A model generated the notes under the pieces. The model saw only the letters and a program-made list of their open reading frames with translations, searched no databases and had not been told where the DNA came from. 64,000 nt of DNA from assembly GCF_007827955.1 (NCBI RefSeq), contig NZ_VITR01000004.1, positions 385,099 to 449,098 on the forward strand, in the 5' to 3' direction. Every line of letters begins with the position of its first letter. Position 1 is the first letter of the stretch. A program made the translations under genes and the position numbers. The DNA is from Nitrospirillum pindoramense (GTDB lineage Bacteria > Pseudomonadota > Alphaproteobacteria > Azospirillales > Azospirillaceae). Below are positions 61,971 to 64,000 of this stretch, in pieces.

Positions 61971-62756
61971 TCACGCGACCAAGGCGATCACGCGCAGTGG
62001 GCTGCCCGAACCACCTTTGATCTTGAGCGGCATCGCCACCACCAGCGCGCCGAAGGCGGGCAACTGGTCAAGGTTGGTCAGGCATTGCAAGCCAAAGCGC
62101 CCGTTACCATGCAGGATGGAATGCGCCGGCAGAGGCTCATCGAAATGCGCGGCCTGCCCGGCGTCTGTGCCGACGGTTTCAACACCCAGGCCGACACAGT
62201 CGCGGTCGTGCACCAGGAAGCGCATGGCAGTCGCGTCCGGCCCGGGTGAATGGGCGCCATCCTCCCTGAGGTTGAGGTAGGACACGGTGCCTACCCGCTT
62301 AGACCAATCACTGCGCAGCAGAATCCAGTGCCGGGGCGGGATCGGGCCATTGCGCGCCTCCCAATCGTCAAGAAAGGCGCGGGTCAGGATGAAATCTTCG
62401 TCGGCGGCGGCCTCCCGGCTGATATCAATGACCACGGCGGGATGGATGAAGTCTTCGGGCCGCACCTCGTCCACCGTCCCGTTCGGCACATCGCGGCCCG
62501 TGATCCAATGCGCCGGCGCGTCGAAATGCGTGCCGGTGTGCTCATTCATCGAAATATTGTTCCAGTACCAGGCGGGGCCGTTCCCGTCATAACGCGACAC
62601 CGTTTCCATCCGGAATGGCTCGCACTGGCCGAACTCCGATGGCAGGACGATGACCGGAAAGTCCGGCGACAGCGTGTTGGTCAGATCGACGGCACGGAGC
62701 CGCTGCGAAGCGATGCCGGCGACCAGACCGGCAAGTATGGGATCCATCGCGGTCAT
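61971..62756 (-). CDS. Cyclase-family metal-dependent hydrolase (kynurenine-formamidase-like)
   Basis: Hydrolase of 261 residues of the cyclase family. The metal motif is complete: H73-TGT-H77-F-D79-APA-H83 (NEHTGTHFDAPAHW). Family members hydrolyse N-formylkynurenine, isatin or cyclic amides, or act as polyketide cyclases. GGGAGAGGAACCT precedes the ATG, which overlaps the stop of the fused SDR gene (ATGA). Position downstream of a thiolase/zinc-ribbon set suggests ring-opening or amide hydrolysis in a CoA-linked pathway. Confidence 0.9.
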   Translation of the reverse strand: MTAMDPILAGLVAGIASQRLRAVDLTNTLSPDFPVIVLPSEFGQCEPFRMETVSRYDGNGPAWYWNNISMNEHTGTHFDAPAHWITGRDVPNGTVDEVRPEDFIHPAVVIDISREAAADEDFILTRAFLDDWEARNGPIPPRHWILLRSDWSKRVGTVSYLNLREDGAHSPGPDATAMRFLVHDRDCVGLGVETVGTDAGQAAHFDEPLPAHSILHGNGRFGLQCLTNLDQLPAFGALVVAMPLKIKGGSGSPLRVIALVA

Positions 62757-63955
62757 AGGTTCCTCTCCCTGGTGTAAAGCGCGGGATCAGCCAGCCAGCG
62801 GTCCATAGCATCGACGGCGACATCGCCGACGCATGAGACCTCCCGCCCCGTTTCAAGCGCCGTGATGATTTCCCGGGCAAGCCGGGCCGGGGCGACCTTG
62901 GGGGGCGGGACGGACTGGTGATCCTCGTCATCGCTGGGTCCGGTGAAGACCGATAGCACCCGAACCCCGGTGGCGCGCATTTCGTGACGGAAGCTCTGCA
63001 AGAGCGCATGGCGGGCCGCCTCACCGGCGGCATAGCCGGCGAAGGCGGCATCACCGGCCAGCGCCTGCGCCGAGAGGATATCGACGAAGGCAGCGGACGG
63101 CCGCCCCTGCAACAGGGGCGCGCTGGCCTGCACCAGGCGCATCAACCCCAGAACGGCGACGTCCAGCATCCGCCTCTGCTCCACAAGGTTGCCGTCCGCG
63201 CTGACGCCGCCGCCCCGCACCAGACGTGCGGTGTTGATGACGATGTCCAAGGGACCGGGGATCTTGCTCATGCACTCCGCAACCATGACCGGGTCGGTGA
63301 GGTCGAGGGGCACCGACTGAACCCTCTCCATCCCCAGTAGGCTATCCGACAGGTCCGCGATCCGTGCGGGCGGGGCCAGTCCGGCGACGATGTGGCCGGC
63401 GCCGGCCGCGAGAAGCGCCTGAACAAGGGCGCGGCCGATCGCCCCGCGGGCGTCGCTGACCAGGATCGTGCGGCCCTTCACAGGAACGACGAATTCGCGC
63501 CATTGCCGATCGCTCATGTCAGGTTCCTTTCCGGCGGGCAAGGCGAAAAGCGCCGCGTTACCGCCCCTGTCCAGCATCAGCCGCATTTCCGCCTGGTCGC
63601 CCGCCGTCAACCCCGCATGCAGGTGGGCGAGCGCGACGGGGCCGGCATCCAGCGCCACCGTGCCCATGCGCCAGGGCAATTGACCGCGGAAGTAGAGGTC
63701 CGTTGAGACGCGGATGGTGGTGACCGACAGGACCTGGGCACCGCGCCCATGGTCGGCCCAGCGCAATTCACCCCAGCAACGCGGGCAGACGTCACGAGGC
63801 GGATAGGTGACCGCGCCGCAATCCACGCAGCCCTGCAACACGAAGCGCCCCATGGCCGCCCTGGCGGCCATGGCTTGCATCGCGCGGCTGCGCATACCGG
63901 GCGGGACATGCCGCTCCTTAAGCCGGGCGAGCGGGTCACGCTTCTCATGGCTCAT
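62753..63955 (-). CDS. Zinc-ribbon/OB-fold (DUF35) protein fused to a degenerate SDR domain
   Basis: Two-domain protein of 400 residues. Residues 37-150 form a DUF35/ChsH2-like unit: a rubredoxin-type zinc ribbon (C43, C46, C57, C60) and an OB-fold acyl-CoA-binding part. Residues about 160-395 have an SDR layout, but the glycine motif is ILVSDARGAIG instead of TGxxxGIG, and YxxxK is replaced by YAAGE (GYAAGEAARHALL), removing the catalytic lysine. DUF35 proteins normally pair with thiolase-like or hydratase partners; the gene upstream (63952-64000) looks like one. It overlaps the cyclase gene by ATGA. Confidence 0.87.
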   Translation of the reverse strand: MSHEKRDPLARLKERHVPPGMRSRAMQAMAARAAMGRFVLQGCVDCGAVTYPPRDVCPRCWGELRWADHGRGAQVLSVTTIRVSTDLYFRGQLPWRMGTVALDAGPVALAHLHAGLTAGDQAEMRLMLDRGGNAALFALPAGKEPDMSDRQWREFVVPVKGRTILVSDARGAIGRALVQALLAAGAGHIVAGLAPPARIADLSDSLLGMERVQSVPLDLTDPVMVAECMSKIPGPLDIVINTARLVRGGGVSADGNLVEQRRMLDVAVLGLMRLVQASAPLLQGRPSAAFVDILSAQALAGDAAFAGYAAGEAARHALLQSFRHEMRATGVRVLSVFTGPSDDEDHQSVPPPKVAPARLAREIITALETGREVSCVGDVAVDAMDRWLADPALYTRERNL

Positions 63956-64000
63956 CGGCAGGCCTCAATAATGGCGGCGGCTGTACACACGCCGCGGTCG
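63952..64000 (-). CDS. C-terminal end of a thiolase/lipid-transfer-protein-like gene
   Basis: Only the last 15 codons are visible before the window ends, reading GVCTAAAIIEACR then TGA. The GVCTAAAIIE pattern is typical of the C-terminus of thiolase-like lipid-transfer proteins (SCPx thiolase type). The stop overlaps the start of the zinc-ribbon/SDR gene (ATGA). A thiolase-like protein plus DUF35 protein is a well-known functional pair in side-chain degradation. Confidence 0.55.
   Translation of the reverse strand, partial: DRGVCTAAAIIEACR

Noticed and set aside
1-64000. CRISPR arrays, insertion sequences, prophage genes or integrases
   Set aside because: No regularly spaced repeats, transposase motifs or recombinase motifs were seen while reading the window, despite the tRNA scars.

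Overview
The window comes from a high-GC proteobacterium. Several points suggest an alphaproteobacterium, perhaps near Azospirillaceae/Rhodospirillales or the sphingomonad/caulobacter-like genera rich in TonB receptors: three TonB-dependent receptors, NodT-type outer-membrane factors, strong Shine-Dalgarno sites and tRNA 3'-end scars that match alphaproteobacterial tRNA-Phe and initiator tRNA-Met. This placement is an inference. No intact rRNA or tRNA gene, CRISPR array, integrase or transposase was found.

Left third (1-25.9 kb): transport. A heavy-metal RND system (CusC/CusB/CusA-like; the inner-membrane pump runs off the left edge) is followed by a nine-gene minus-strand operon (16168 down to 3529): STN-domain TonB receptor, SbmA/YddA-like ABC transporter with its own ATPase domain, PmbA (TldE), TldD, cytoplasmic thioredoxin, an unrecognised 282-residue protein, MacA, MacB and a NodT-type outer-membrane factor. 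Most of these genes overlap or lie within 25 bases of each other. A LysR regulator lies just upstream on the same strand. The set brings together outer-membrane uptake, inner-membrane transport, a peptide-trimming protease pair and tripartite export. It looks like a complete but undescribed peptide (microcin/RiPP or peptide-siderophore) handling system. A 1-kb gene-free stretch (17368-18410) with two tRNA 3'-end fragments then separates it from an AdeRS-like two-component system, divergent from a hydrophobic-compound RND pump with its adaptor and outer-membrane factor.

Middle (25.9-56.6 kb): a large catabolic supercluster. It holds three aldehyde dehydrogenases, an acetolactate-synthase-type TPP enzyme, a class III aminotransferase, an alpha/beta hydrolase, a DUF1185 protein, two paralogous SDR proteins that lack the usual YxxxK, a 2-oxopent-4-enoate-hydratase-type enzyme, an Asp-box propeller protein, a VOC protein, an acyl-CoA-dehydrogenase-fold flavin monooxygenase with a separate flavin reductase, an MFS and an APC permease, a nitrilase, two TonB receptors, cytochromes b561 and c, and an amine-oxidation trio (FAD oxidoreductase, RidA-fold protein, ornithine-cyclodeaminase-fold protein). 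A LysR and an AraC regulator are embedded. The likely substrate is a nitrogen-containing, probably aromatic or amine compound; the exact pathway is not readable from sequence.

Right end (56.8-64 kb): regulators (AraC, a membrane-anchored winged-helix protein, MarR) and a possible CoA-thioester module (hotdog thioesterase, a metal-dependent cyclase-family hydrolase, a zinc-ribbon/OB-fold protein fused to a degenerate SDR, and the C-terminus of a thiolase-like protein), plus two paralogous four-helix membrane proteins.
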